Numbered from the stretch's first letter, positions 33,751-45,449 are shown. The stretch is 64,000 nucleotides of DNA from Telmatactis stephensoni (GCA_029948255.1 JALIZF010001871.1:434001-498000); one strand, 5' to 3'. Translations and numbers: made by a program. The notes: a model not told the origin generated them from the letters alone.

Positions 33751-34005
33751 GGCCGTATTTATACTGGAGACGAATTGCTCGTCCAGACGAATTATTTGTG
33801 TCAGACGCGTAAATCGTCTCAATATAAATTCGGACACAGTCCGTCTCAAAACACGTCCAAATGACGGACGAATTACTCGACAACCGAGGGATGTCCCTAG
33901 CCTTCACGTGAAACAGTTCGTCGTCGAATTTATATCTAGACGAATCAAATCCTTTGAATTGATTCGTCTGGAAAAGTTTTTCGTCTCTAGCAAAGCTAAA
34001 TTGGC
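33751..34005. mobile_element. Harbinger deletion-derivative MITE
   Basis: Begins GGCCGTATTTATACTGGAGA and ends near CTCTAGCAAAGC. Its left half matches the complement of the large Harbinger's right end (CAGACGCGTAAATCGTCTCA, CACGTCCAAATGACGG); its right half matches the complement of the large element's left end (CACGTGAA, GAATCAAATCCTTTGAATTG). It is therefore the two termini of the family with the genes removed, only 48 bp beyond the full-length element. Confidence 0.85.
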
Positions 34006-34285
34006 TCGGTCTACTTTCATTGAGAAAAAGGAGCAGCAGTGTTTTATCAAGTATAAAAACTCTAACCTATAAATTTCATGTTTTTGTGGAAAAAATCAAA
34101 AATTTATGTTTTTTTCCAGAGAAAATCCAGGTTAAATTTTATGTAAATTAGGATAAATCTTTATCATATATATAGACCTTTTTGCCTTAACACTATTTTC
34201 CATCTTCGTGCATGATGAAACAATAAACTGCAAGCTGGTATGTGCGGAATTTCACCATCACAATGTTTTGCAAGTTTTTGTTACG

Positions 34286-34294
34286 TATGCATGC
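34286..34294. repeat. 9-bp target duplication TATGCATGC (left)
   Basis: Identical to 35,540-35,548 on the other side of the 1,245-bp element. Confidence 0.85.
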
Positions 34295-35539
34295 TAGCCT
34301 GCGTAGCGGCTCTTTGGGGGAAGAGGAAGGGGAGGGGAGGGGAGGGGGAAGGAGGGAAAGGGAAAGGGGAGGGGGACTGGGGAGGAGAGGAAGGAAAGGA
34401 GAGCCTGCAGCCAAACCCCTGGTTTTTCCGTTACTCGCGGGCACCAGCGCCCGCGTATTTCTATTGGTCGAAATCGATAGCGTTGAAAGGTTGATATGTT
34501 TGATGGACAGTCAGAGTTCAAGATAGCGGAGTTGACGGCGGAGGAGAATATGAAGCTTTTAAATTTCGATCTTAAACAAGAACAAGAACATGCTGTGAAG
34601 TCTCTCTTGGCTGGCAAAGACGTCCTTGTGATTTTACCTACAGGTTTCGGAAAAAGCAGGATTTATCAAGCCTTCGCACAGATTAAGGAAAGTGCTGTTG
34701 TCGTGGTCATTGCTCCTTTGACGAGCATCATTAATGACCAAATTTCGCATCTGAATAATTTGGGGATATCTAGTGTCGAACGTTCTGCTTTAAAAGCTGA
34801 TGAAATCAAGGATTGTAAATTTCAAATCCTCTATAGCTCTGCTGAGTTAAAGAAGAACACCAGTGAACTTCACAAGCGACAGTATCGTGCATTGCATGTT
34901 GTTGACGAGACTCACACCGTTGAAACGTGGTCAGGCAAAAGGTAGCGAACTGTAATCTTTTACTATAGCTTAAATAACTTAAGTTTACTGTTAACTTACA
35001 TATAAATCTACGTTAAAAACTTATGTTTTCTATGTGTATTTTATCCGTAGGTCGAGAGGTCAGCCCTTTGCATTCCTTTCTCTCAGACGGCTTGAAAAGA
35101 TTCTCCGAAGAACTTCTTGAAATCCTTAAATTTAGTTTGCAAATTCGACAAAAATCGTTTACACTCTCAGATCTTGGTTTTGGTCCTCTAGCTGCAGGCT
35201 TTTAGGGGTTGAAAGCATTAATAAACTAAAGCATTACACAAATAACCATAAAAATGTCATAAAACCGTCTAATCAATTATGAATTTGTTTTGGTTCGGCA
35301 AAGGTGCCAGAACTACAATTGAGTTTGACAAGTAGTAGCTCATCTTTCACTTCCGGTCATTTCTGATTGGTCAAGGAAATTTGATCCCTCGAGTGGGCAG
35401 TAACGGAAAAACCAGGGGTTTGGCTGCAGGCTCTCCTTTCCCTCCTCTCCTCCCCAGTCCCCCTCCCCTTCCCCTTTCCCTCCTTCCCCCTCCCCTCCCC
35501 TCCCCTTCCTCTTCCCCCAAAGAGCCGCTACGCAGGCTA
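34295..35539. mobile_element. 1,245-bp element with about 150-bp TIRs, 9-bp duplication and helicase fragment
   Basis: TIR starts TAGCCTGCGTAGCGGCTCTT and continues through a purine-rich GGGGAAGAGGAAGGGGAGG tract to CCCCTGGTTTTTCCGTTACT. The inverse lies at about 35,398-35,539. TATGCATGC is duplicated on both sides. There is no transposase, only a helicase exon. A 9-bp duplication is Mutator-like in length; Academ-type elements carry helicases but make shorter duplications. Superfamily unresolved. Confidence 0.82.
34496..34941 (+). pseudogene. RecQ-like DEAD-box helicase, N-terminal ATPase half only
   Basis: 149 codons: a Q-like segment LNFDLKQEQEHAVKSLLAGK, Walker A at 49-54 (TGFGKS), motif Ia region APLTSIINDQ, motif II at 136-140 (VDETH) and TVETWSGKR. 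The exon then reaches a possible donor (AAAAG|GTAGCG) at 34,941. A possible acceptor (ATCCGTAG) at 35,050 leads only to 21 residues and a stop. The second RecA-like helicase domain (HELICc) and any downstream nuclease are missing, so this is a captured or deleted fragment that could not unwind DNA by itself. Confidence 0.75.
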
Positions 35540-35548
35540 TATGCATGC

Positions 35549-36302
35549 GAGCATCGAGTGCTATACCATGCACGATATATTCGGAATCGGAATTTCTTTT
35601 GTTCAAACAATAGATATGCTGAATTCTATAGAACGACAATACAATAGAACACAATAGGTTAGAATACATTAGAATACATAATTCTACCCTTCATCAATAA
35701 ATCTATTGAATCATGGTTAGGAAGCCTTTTGTTACATTTCTTTGTTCTAGTCTGGATGTTGAACTGGTCTTGACCGTGCACAAAGTTTGTTTAAATTCAT
35801 TAGAAAATGGCTATATGAATGAACCGAAATGTTGTCTATTGGATTATTTATTGAAATATTCTAATATAATTAATTTTGAACTAGAATACATCGAACAAGC
35901 AGCGGAAAAGAAACATTTGGGTTCAGTTGCTCAACCATGGCAATTAAGGCGAAACAATGAAAAAATAAAAGATTTGTGCACGGACACGGTTGAAAAAAAT
36001 GACCAAAGACATATAACAAAAGGCTTCATAACCAGTCCCCTCTATTAACTATGCCTCTATTAACTATGATTGAATATATTATCGAGCATCATATGTCGAT
36101 TGCTGCCTCGTTCGTTTCTAGTTCGTCTTCACCAATTCTGAGGCGCTAAGCTCGTCTTCGCCGAATTATTTGTTTTCTGTTTGAGTGTTTGCGTCCTCTA
36201 ATGTGAATTCACTAAATCATTAATTTAATTGTATATCATTGTACTATTAATTATACTGTGTGGCGATCCTAGACTGATACATGTAGGTCAGTCCACCTAC
36301 TC
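35549..36302. other. no clear gene; one unassigned frame
   Basis: A 111-codon plus-strand frame at 35,713-36,048 has plausible composition (CLLDYLLKYSNIINFELEYI) but no recognised motif. Repeated AGAATACATT/AATAGAAC words stand at 35,640-35,680. Confidence 0.35.
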
Positions 36303-36390
36303 AAAATAGTCCAGTTTCCAGTTACTAGAGATCGCTTTTCTCGCTGGTATTTTCGAATAATTTACCTTGACTCGAGACTAACTCTGTGCC
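36303..36390. mobile_element. fragment of TAGTCCAG-family MITE
   Basis: ATAGTCCAGTTTCCAGTTAC then TAGAGATCGC; matches one arm of the elements at 39,057 and 40,859 only in part. Confidence 0.6.
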
Positions 36391-36459
36391 AATGCGTCTG
36401 TCGTCTAACTTTACAGCGGTATGAACAAACTTGAAAAAGGTCTATTGATCAATGCTTTT

Positions 36460-36601
36460 GAGGGCCCATTCACATGAGAGAGGGTGGCCCTATGTAGTAG
36501 GGATAACTCTTTTGTTTGGTGTCTCCAAGGAAAAAGAAAACAAGAGAGTTGTCCCTACAACAGGGGACAAGGGGGCACCCTCTCTCGTGTGAACGGGTTC
36601 T
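36460..36601. mobile_element. 142-bp foldback MITE
   Basis: CCCATTCACATGAGAGAGGG and complement CCCTCTCTCGTGTGAACGGG; inner arms TAGGGATAACTCT/AGAGTTGTCCCTA. Confidence 0.75.
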
Positions 36602-37083
36602 TAGGGTGGTTTCATTAACCCGTGAAACACACTTTAGTGTATAACTCTTTCATACACCCTAATTCCACTGTGTTTTTGTTGTGATTTGACTATCACACTT
36701 TAACTAATACACTTTGTTTCACTGGTGAACGAAAACCACTCTACATGGAGTGATGTTTTTCAACCTGTGAAGAAATAGTGGTTTTCATTAACCCATGAAA
36801 CACACTTTAGTGTATCACCCTTTCATACACCCTAATTCAATTGTGTTTTTCTGTTGTTATTTGACTATCACACTTTAATTAATACACTTTGTTTCACTGG
36901 TGAACGAAAACCACTCTACATGGAGTGATGTTTTTCAACCTGTGAAGAAATAGTGGTTTTCATTAACCCATGAAACACACTTTAGTGTATTACATCCTAA
37001 TACACGGGTACCCAATTCCATTGTGTTCTTTTGTTGTCATTTAACTAATACACTTCGTTTCACGGGTTAATGAAAACCACTCT
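36602..37083. mobile_element. three AGAGTG-family MITEs in tandem
   Basis: Copies at 36,602-36,743, 36,776-36,918 and 36,951-37,083, each with TTTCATTAACCCRTGAAACA at the left and GTGAACGAAAACCACTCTA or GGTTAATGAAAACCACTCTA at the right. The 32-bp spacer (CATGGAGTGATGTTTTTCAA...) between copies is itself duplicated, so part arose by tandem duplication of a roughly 175-bp unit. Confidence 0.8.
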
Positions 37084-37962
37084 AACAACATCAAGAAATT
37101 AGATCGTTTACATTTGGTATTTGTTTGGATAGGACAGGATTGCTTATAAGAACTAGTATGCATTTTGATACAACGAACGTTATATAACATGGCCACCGAT
37201 GAAGTCAAATATAGCGTCCCTATATACTAACTTTGATATTATCTGGAAGAAAAATCAGTGGCATAATATTTCTCATTCAGTTCCTTCACATAAATAGTTG
37301 GCCCAGTTCTTTTCCATTTCCTAATTAATTAGCCGCGATCGAGTTTGGATATAAATATCAGACAGGCCTCATATATACTACTATGCCAAGACCTGGTTTG
37401 TCGCAGCCTTTGCTGATAGCTCAGTTCATTTTATGAAGCTATAAAGTATTTTGCTCGTAGTCATCTCGTTTGATTATAGCTTTCCATATCAAACTGTCTC
37501 TTACTATTTATTTATTTATTTATTTATTTTAATTATTTACGTTATATATTCACATGTATTCGTGTTTTGTTATTATTCACCACGTGTGCTACAGTAGGCG
37601 CGCGCGCGTTTGTTTGTTATATCAAATATGTCTTTATGGCCAAACAGAGCGCGCGTTATATAATAGTTATTTTATAAACTCTCTTCAAAAATGTATTTGT
37701 GGTCAATCAGAGCGCGCGTTATATGATAGTTAATCTTAATTCAAAAGTAAGACATCTTTGCATTGGACCCGGAAGTAACTGTTTACGTTGCGGAGTTAAT
37801 TTCTACTTTGAATTCTTTGAACTGGTTGCAAAAAGTAACTTTTTACACTGTTATAATTTCTACTTAGAATTCTTTCAACTGGATGAAATGTCTTTTTTCT
37901 GTTTCTCTTTCAGATTTCACACAAGGCAGGCGCGTTGGTCGTCTAGTGTGCATTGCGTCACC
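37084..37962. other. upstream region of the DUF229 gene
   Basis: Holds (TATT)n at 37,510-37,530, a GC dinucleotide run near 37,600, and two copies of CAGAGCGCGCGTTATAT (37,645 and 37,708). The frame of the DUF229 gene is open up to 37,699 but the leader there is unlike the protein, so the ATG at 37,963 (TCACCATGT) is preferred. No clear core promoter. Confidence 0.5.
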
Positions 37963-40830
37963 ATGTTGCAAGTGTTTCGAAAACTGAGCAAAATTAAAAA
38001 CGCCGTCCTAATTCTTATAGTTATTGTATCATTGAAATACCTCTACGTGAAGTATTTCAAGCAGTCTTCAAAGCAAAATCTGCAAACACGTTTAGACACA
38101 TTTAGCACCCGCGTCAGCTGCCCACGTAATAATTTATGGCGGGAAAACCGAGACGACATTCCAGCTTTTGGCAAGTGCGTCTCTCGTCATCAAACCTCCG
38201 AGGACTGCAAAGCATTTTCCTCGTGGTACAAGTTAATCCCTTCACTAAGAAAGTGCGATGAGTCAAAATCAACATCTATAATTTGTACTCTTGACGTATT
38301 TGAAGAACAAGGAGAGAAAAAACTTCGTGCGACGTGTAACAAGGGAATTTGTCACGAGAAACTTAGTCCAATTGTTGTAAAAGCTTTGAATGGAAACACA
38401 GGAGAAAATGAAGTCTTACTGAAATTTTCATCTATTCAAACATTAGAAAAGGAACTGCCAGGAAAGCTTTCTCGTTTTGATTATATATTTATCGAATGCA
38501 AAGATGGTGAAGGAAAACCAGTTATACAACTCCTTCCAGTTCCTCCACGTTACACCATCAAAGAAGAGAAAACCACCTCTCGATCTGATAACATTGTCAA
38601 TGTCAACATTATTCTTCTGGATTCAGTTGCTAGGGCTCATTTCTATCGCTCACTCCCCAAGACCATCCAACTTTTTCAAAAATGGACTCGAGATCCTAGT
38701 AACTCACCTGCACAAGTTTACGACTTTGAGCTCTTTCAGTCTGTTGATGGACATACCGCTGAGAATATGCATGCATTGTTCATGGGCTCACTCTTCCCAA
38801 AAGATGGTAGCAAATCAGGCCCACGTCCTATAGGAATAGACAGAGTATTTGGTCATTATAAAAAAGCTGGCTATCAAACGTTGTGGCAAGAGGATTTGTG
38901 TTGGAAGGGAGTCTGGGGTTTATTTACAGATTTGGCTGTTGAATTGAAGTTTAAAAATCTTGGACCGAAGCTTAAAGAGGCTCACATCGATAGTACAGGT
39001 ATGAAATTGAAAATTACATTTTATTTTTTGAGATTACTTGTCTTTTATTAAAATCAAATAGTCCAGTTTCTAATTGGAGACCGCTGAGTTTCCTGACAAA
39101 AGGCGCATTTATACAGCATTAGCCTCGAGTCAACGTAAATTATTAAAAAAATACCAGTGAGAGAAATGTAGAAATTGTTGATAAAGAACAACACAACAAT
39201 CGAGTTTATTCCCATGCATGGCTTTTCTTGAAAAGGAGGCTAAGGCTGCATCAATGCGCCTTTTGTCAGGAAGCTCAGCAGTCTCTAGTAATTGGAAACT
39301 GGACTATTATCCATGTTGCCTTCCATGCATAAACAACCCAATAATAACCAATCAAACTTGGTAGAGATCATGTGGATATAGAGGGCAACGCCAGACACCT
39401 TTCACTAAACCAAACAAATGCATTCTTATTTCATTCTTGCTTCTGCAGGCTTGACGCACACAAGTTGTGTGATCTTAAACAAGTACAACATAACTTCTCC
39501 ATTTTATGGCCCTAAAGGGCGCAAAATTTGCTTGAACGGTCGATTCCAACATGATTACTTACTACAACACATTGTGGACACTCTAAAGGCCATTAAGACA
39601 TCACCTCGTGCTTTACCTCTTTTGTCTTATTTGGCTTTTAGTGTTGGACATGATCATGAGGGGCTAAGGATACAGACTTTAGACAACGACCTTGTCAAAT
39701 CAGTCAATGCATTTGCACAAGACGGAAATACCCTGACGATCTTACTGGCTGACCACGGCAACACCTATGCTGAATACGCCATGTCAGTTCTTGAGGGGCG
39801 CTTTGAAATGTTCCATCCAAGTTTATTTATCATTGTTCCAAATAAGGTTGCAAAGGTTCTCGGAAAAGAGGCTATGACGTCATTAAAAACCAATCAACGT
39901 CGATTGATTACCATGGTTGACTTACATCCTACCCTCATGGCGCTTGCTGGTCCCCTTAATGGGCGTGTCAAGTCTACTGGACTATTTGGGTACATACCTA
40001 AAGAACGAACGTGTAAGGACTTGAAACTGCTCTCACCAATGTTGTGTGTTTGTGATGGCTGGGACAGCCCAAGCTCAAGTGACGTCACAAAACTTGCCCT
40101 GGTTGATTTCGTTATAGGTGAGCTTAACAATATAATAGACGATCAATTTCTCAATGGACCAAAAGACAAAGCCACCAAATTTCCCCTTTTCAAGTCATGT
40201 CAAAGACTTATTCCTGTACGCTTCGACAATGTCCGAGAGAGAAGGACTCAAGACGGAGGAGTTCGGACAACTGTCGGTGTACATGTCCGTTCTGCCAAAC
40301 CAGGTGCAACGGAACTTTTTCTCTTCGAAATAGAATCGAATAAAAGGCCAGCTACTTTTTCAATGGGTCTCAGAATCATAGGGTACGATAGGATTTCAAA
40401 GTTTGAAAATTACCGAGTGTGCTCTGAGCCAGGGATTGCCGTTAAGTTTTGTATTTGTTCCAGTGATTCTAAGAGACAATCCAGTCAATCTGAAGTAAAA
40501 CCATCTCTTCGTAACGTGGAAGACTACGCAGCCTCACTGGGAACCAATGCAACCGTATCACCACTAGATGATGATAAATGTGTTTATTTGGTCAAGCGTA
40601 ACCATAGCAACAAAAGCTTTTCTTTCGAGTTTGCCAACATTTGTCTTCAAGGTGATTATCAAGTCACTGCAAACATCAAAGAAATTCACAACATTGAGAT
40701 TTCCAGAGATGCTCCCATTCGAATTAAAGTACCGGCAGGGAGTATTCGTTTTGCTTTTTCAGCCAGAAACGTTCTTCCTCATCAGAGAAGCAGAATACAA
40801 GTTAATTGGACAGTGAAGTTACGTGAATAA
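37963..40830 (+). CDS. DUF229 (alkaline-phosphatase/sulfatase-fold) type II membrane protein
   Basis: Two exons, 37963-38998 (donor ACAG|GTATGA) and 39449-40830 (acceptor TTCTGCAG|GC); 2,418 nt, 805 residues, no internal stop. Residues 13-28 are a transmembrane signal anchor (NAVLILIVIVSLKYLY) after a short basic cytosolic end, so most of the protein faces the lumen or outside. A Cys-containing region follows (CPRNNLW, CKAFSSWYK). The DUF229 core then shows VNIILLDSVARAHFYRSLP, FELFQSVDGHTAENM, LSYLAFSVGHDHEG, ILLADHGNTYAEY, FHPSLFIIVP and LITMVDLHPTLMALAG. The LLDS and LADHGNTY blocks correspond to the metal-binding parts of the alkaline phosphatase superfamily fold. Catalytic activity is not established for the family. 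A long C-terminal domain (about residues 560-805) has many cysteines and beta-like sequence. Confidence 0.92.
39057..39309. mobile_element. TAGTCCAG-family MITE in the DUF229 intron
   Basis: AATAGTCCAGTTTCTAATTG at the left and complement AATTGGAAACTGGACTATT at the right; inner words CCTGACAAAAGGCGCATT / AATGCGCCTTTTGTCAGG. It occupies most of the 450-bp intron. Confidence 0.85.
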
Positions 40831-40858
40831 TGAATTTCATAAAATATTGTGTTTTGAC

Positions 40859-41112
40859 GAATAGTCCAGTTTCCAGTTACTAGCGACCGCTGAGCTTCCT
40901 GACAAAAGGCGCATTTATACAGGGTTAGCCTCCTTTTCAAGAAAGACCCAAGGGAGTAAACGCTATTTTTTTTCTGTTGTTAACAAAACAAAACAAAACC
41001 AAAAAATCGCGTTTACTCCCATGGGTCTTTCTTCAAAAGGAGGCTAACCCTGTATAAATGCGCCTTTTGTCAGGAAGCTCAGCGGTCTCTAGTAACTGGA
41101 AACTGGACTATT
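40859..41112. mobile_element. TAGTCCAG-family MITE just after the DUF229 gene
   Basis: Same ends and body as the intronic copy, cleaner inverted arms of about 100 bp (GGTTAGCCTCCTTTTCAAG...), 28 bp after the stop codon, so probably within or near the 3' UTR. Confidence 0.85.
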
Positions 41113-41262
41113 GCTATTCTTGGGTTTCATGTGACGTCACGGCAGCCATCTTGGATGAACTTCGACAAAAGATTTCTCATTAGCGTCACTTGTTTGTTCA
41201 TCCAACATGGCTACCGCTCTATTGTCCTCTGAATTCCCAAAGGAATGGATGAAACCCAGCAA
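41113..41262. mobile_element. TTGCTGGG-family MITE, copy 2
   Basis: TTGGGTTTCATGTGACGTCA ... ATGGATGAAACCCAGCAATT; body identical in word order to the 20.1-kb copy but opposite in orientation. Confidence 0.75.
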
Positions 41263-41428
41263 TTCTCTACTTTCACATTCCCCATAATGCCCTCTGTTTT
41301 TGGGGGGTAGTTATTGTAATTCAAATGTATTTGATTTTAATAACAACTGATTTGATTAGCATTACAATAACTACCCCCCAAAAAACAGAGGCATTATGGG
41401 GAATGTGAAAGTAGAGAATTCCTATATA
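41261..41428. mobile_element. near-perfect foldback, 168 bp
   Basis: AATTCTCTACTTTCACATTC, CCCATAATGCC and CTGTTTTTGGGGGGTAGTTA mirrored as TAACTACCCCCCAAAAAACA and GGCATTATGGGGAATG; about 60 bp per arm. It abuts the previous MITE. Confidence 0.8.
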
Positions 41429-42742
41429 TTTTGTTCTGACGAAAACCATATGGAAGTTCAATCTGTGTTAAGGAGCAGAAGGAGCAGTAATATGGAATGA
41501 TTTATCTATCGATCAGTAAAACAGATGCGCTCCCGAAACTCGCGTCTAGCAAACTGACTAGTATTAAAGAAAATGTATTTGATGCCGCCTATGCCAGTTG
41601 AAAATCAAATCGAATGTCACTTATCTTAGTATGTTCAAAGCTTAGATTATTTTTTGTTGTGTGACGCCCAAGCTCGAGCTCTGTGTATTTTGTTAAAACC
41701 GACTTACAAGGTATTATTTAAGACCAATTAGGGTTTTCCGATTTACGGGCTTAAAGGCCGATTTGGTACTAATAGTGCCAGCAATAGTACCAGCCTGTTG
41801 TATATGATTGTAACTATTATTTTTGGAATTTCGAAGTATTGTTTCTATAAAAAAGCAATACATTTTACAAGTTAATGTACGAATTGTAATAATTTGTTAT
41901 AAATACAAGTTTTAAAGACCTTTAAAAAACTATTGCCGATAAATCAAATCGGATAAGCGTTCATCACGTTACACACGACTAACCCTGAAACATCACATTG
42001 ATGATGTTTATAATTTACATAACATTTACTTGTCAGAAAAGCTTTTTTCATTTTTACAAGCTTTCAAACATTTTACTATATTAATAAATAGCTCTCTGAA
42101 CATTTTTTTTGGCCAGAAACTACTAACTATTGGCTTTCAAATCGATCGACGTACTGGGCTTTTGTACCGTACGTTTGGGCGTACTGAATGAAATTAAAGG
42201 AAGTGACAATCACAAAATTTATAATTATAACTGTTTGATTGTAATATTTCTCTGCGGACTGTATCTCAGTTAGTATATTGCAAAGAGAAAAATATTTTCG
42301 AACTCTTGGTTTTCTTGGAGCTCTTGTGCCTTGTGCGCACAGTAATGGTGAGTTAGCATCAAGGGCCGACTATTTGAACAGCGTTTACTTCTTAGGGGGT
42401 GTTTACATGATACTAGGATCATCCTAGCACTAGAATCATCCTAGCAGGCGAACCAACTTTTACGTTTAGTTGACATGCCAGAAGCAACTCGAAGCAGAGT
42501 TCAAAGAAATGAGTGATTGCTCGTCCTAGGTCACCCGAACTACGCCTCGTGTTCCTAATATATCTTGCCAAAAATAATGGGCTCCTGATCTTGCTTTTCT
42601 CTTGCTCTACATCTTCCATCGTGTTTATATCATAGTACAGAGACATGCGCGCGCGTTTTATATTCCTTAATTATATAACATGATGCTTTGTGATTAGATA
42701 TATCTAATTGAATTTGCTTGGACAGCTGTCATATGCTGTCAA
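41429..42742. other. no gene seen
   Basis: AT-rich spacer. Near 42,398-42,530 the sequence GGGGGTGTTTACATGATACT with CTAGGATCATCCTAG and CATCCTAGCA resembles a coral interspersed repeat. No protein frame. Confidence 0.4.
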
Positions 42743-42997
42743 TTAATGTTGTCGGCAAAAGCATGGGTACAAATTACTAAAGCTATAAAACCACACAAAT
42801 CAGCCGTACAACAACTCAAAATAGCTTGCCTTGACCTTAAACACTAAAGAACTTCACTTGCTGGTGCTAAAATCAAGACCAAACCTGAAAATATAGTAAT
42901 TTTTTGCCTACTACCCATACTCCTTTTCGGTCTTGTCGCGTAGACTTGAGACCTTTCGTACGACAGCCTTTTCTGAAATAGCCGGTGTATCAATCGA
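42743..42997. mobile_element. TATACACC-family MITE, diverged
   Basis: AATTAATGTTGTCGGCAAAA near the left, CGACAGCCTTTTCTGAAATA plus GGTGTATC at the right. Internal words CGGTCTTGTCGCGTAGACTT match the 53.7-kb copy. Confidence 0.6.
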
Positions 42998-44062
42998 GAC
43001 TCCAATTGCCTACAAATAATAACTTTTTTGACTGCTCTCACTAAAAAAATTCATTTATTGATAATAAAGAGTACAGAAATAGCTAATGAGCTTTTATTCA
43101 AGATTTTCCATCCCTTGATTTTCAAGAAATATTTTTTCGAAGTTGGCCGAGACGGTTAAATTAAAGTTGGCCATCACTATCTTACTCTTGAACAAAACAC
43201 GAACTTATGGGGGGTAGGGAGATACATTTAACGTGACTACGGGGTAAGGGGTTGGCCGTAGAAACGCATCTCCCCCCTGTGTCTGGACCTGATACATAGA
43301 AGTGTGCACGTTTTAGTGTGCTTAACAATAAATGTGTTTTAAAAAATTGTCATATTTCCTTTTGGAGATAAACTCCCTCCCTCAAATGCCTAGATTTCAG
43401 AATGCCCGGCCAGCACCACCTACTACCCGACGCGTAGCAGTTCAATATCCCCTTGGGTTTCCTGTGTTCTCAGACTATGTTTATACTATGTTTCAAGTTA
43501 AACTGCACCAAAAATATTCGGATTTACAACGAATCTGAACCATTTTAGTCGGTTGCGGATTCGCTTGCCCGTTTACACACGAAAAGACAAATCCGATAAA
43601 AAATGGACCTGGGTTGGCAGCGTATCCGGAGACTTTGAGATTCGAAAAACAAAGTGGAAACTTTGTATCCGGAATCTTTGTACCTGCAACAATGCACTGT
43701 GTAAGCGACTTTTTTCCGCCATTTTGAAACTATGCGGATTCCTCAGTTGAATCCGAATACACTTTAAACACTCTTGTGTAAATGCCTTGCGAAGTCCAAA
43801 TAACCTATCCGGAAACTTTTACGAATCCGGAAACCTTTCGTCTAGTGTAAACGTAGTTTTAAAGACATAGAACACAGGCATAAAATGAGGCATGAGGCGT
43901 CTACGCGAAGATATGAAGACGCGTAGCCACTTCCACAAGACAGTAATAATTATTCGGGGGCTCCGTAGGAGGCCTGAGTTCTTTGTCAAGTTCAGTCACA
44001 AATTGCCGTCGAAGTTCTAAAGTGCATGGCGTAAAGTCTAAGCTCATGCGTAGAATGAGCCA
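42998..44062. other. no gene seen
   Basis: Short frames at 43.3-43.75 kb are unlike any family. ATCCGGAAAC-type words recur (43,622-43,830) on both strands, suggesting an old repeat. Confidence 0.4.
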
Positions 44063-44315
44063 TATACACCTATTTCAAAAAAGGTTGTCACCGCTAAGAG
44101 CGATAGGCGATAGGTAATAGGTCATTCCAAGACCGCAAAGCACTATTGATTTCTTAATTAAGCCATCCTAAATCTTTTTTTACACTCTCCCATCAAATAT
44201 TTGGCTATTCATATGTAAATCAATTAGAAATCAATAGTGCTTTGCGGTCTTGGAATGACCTATTACCTATCGCCTATCGCTCTTAGCGGTGACAACCTTT
44301 TTTGAAATAGGTGTA
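44063..44315. mobile_element. near-perfect TATACACC-family foldback MITE
   Basis: TATACACCTATTTCAAAAAA then GGTTGTCACCGCTAAGAGCG, mirrored almost base for base at the right end; arms about 100 bp, loop about 50 bp. Confidence 0.88.
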
Positions 44316-45047
44316 TGAACACATGGTTGTGTAGGCTGATTCAACGCTGCCATAGTTTGAAACCTCAAGGGCTTTTAAAATACTGCTGAGGGATGGTATT
44401 TTCTAACGCGTGTCCTTGAAGAGCACAGCGAAAATTCCAGGATATAAGGCTCAAAGACTTTCAGCTTCATTCATCGAAGTTCTCGTCACTGGTACATGAA
44501 AGTCTGACCATAAATATTATAGAGTCATGCCAAGTCAAGTCAAGTTAATACACTCCGATTCTACGAAAACGCATGGACACTACTGAATTCCAACAAAGCC
44601 TTGTCAGTTTTGCCAATCAACACAGAGTTTTGTAAGCGTGATAAAAATACAAGCTAGAGACGCAAATTTCAACAAGTTGTTTTAAGAGGGTCTGAAAGGG
44701 GGGGGGGGGGGGGTCACCATATCAGTTAACAGCTAAATTTTCCGTTACTTATCAGTTATCAGTTAAATATTTGGACCTTTCACAGTTATCAGTTAAACTC
44801 GTGTTAATAATTAAAAGAAATTAATTTATTAAGGTTATGTATGTAATATTTGGGCAGTTATTATATTAAGGGACGACTGATTCTTTCCTTGAAGCACAAA
44901 CCGTGTTGACATTTTATCAATCGATTACTGCGATTACTTTGACTGACTATAAATATGTACAAAAAGATACATGAAACCCGGAGAGCTTAGTCCCTCCGTA
45001 TGGAAAAGGAATTTTGGAAAGAGTGCAAGAAGAGCTGAAGCAACATA
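44316..45047. other. no gene seen
   Basis: Contains a G17 run at 44,698-44,714 followed by TCACCATATCAGTTAAC and repeated TTATCAGTTA words. No coding frame. Confidence 0.45.
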
Positions 45048-45449
45048 ACATCCGCTTCGGTAAAACAGCGTCCAGAAGAACTTGCATGCGCATGCGTTAC
45101 ATGAACCAATCAGACACCGTAAAATTTTGGTGTGACCTGGTTACAAGGCCTTTTGACAAGTCATAAAAGGCTTGGATTTATTTGACCCAGTTTGGAATAA
45201 AACGTGTGCTTCGTACAAGTGAATGCATACTTATTACTGAACTGCTTTGATGAATTCGTGTTCAAAATGAGCCCCATAATGATATAGATAATTTAATTCA
45301 GACTTTCGTCTAACCCTTCGTTAACAGCAGCCATATTGAACGATAGCTTTGTAACCAGGTCACACCGCCAAAACTTTACGTTGTCTGGTTGGTTCATGTA
45401 ACGCATGCGCATGCAAGTTCTTCTGGGCTCTGTTTTACCAAAGCGGTGT
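45048..45449. mobile_element. 400-bp foldback element
   Basis: CTTGCATGCGCATGCGTTAC with CATGAACCAATCAGAC and GGTGTGACCTGGTTACAA, mirrored at 45,344-45,449 (TTGTAACCAGGTCACACCGC, GTAACGCATGCGCATGCAAG). Arms about 100 bp. Confidence 0.8.

Noticed and set aside
35713..36048. 111-codon protein
   Set aside because: No motif, homology or splice support; left as an unassigned frame in a spacer.
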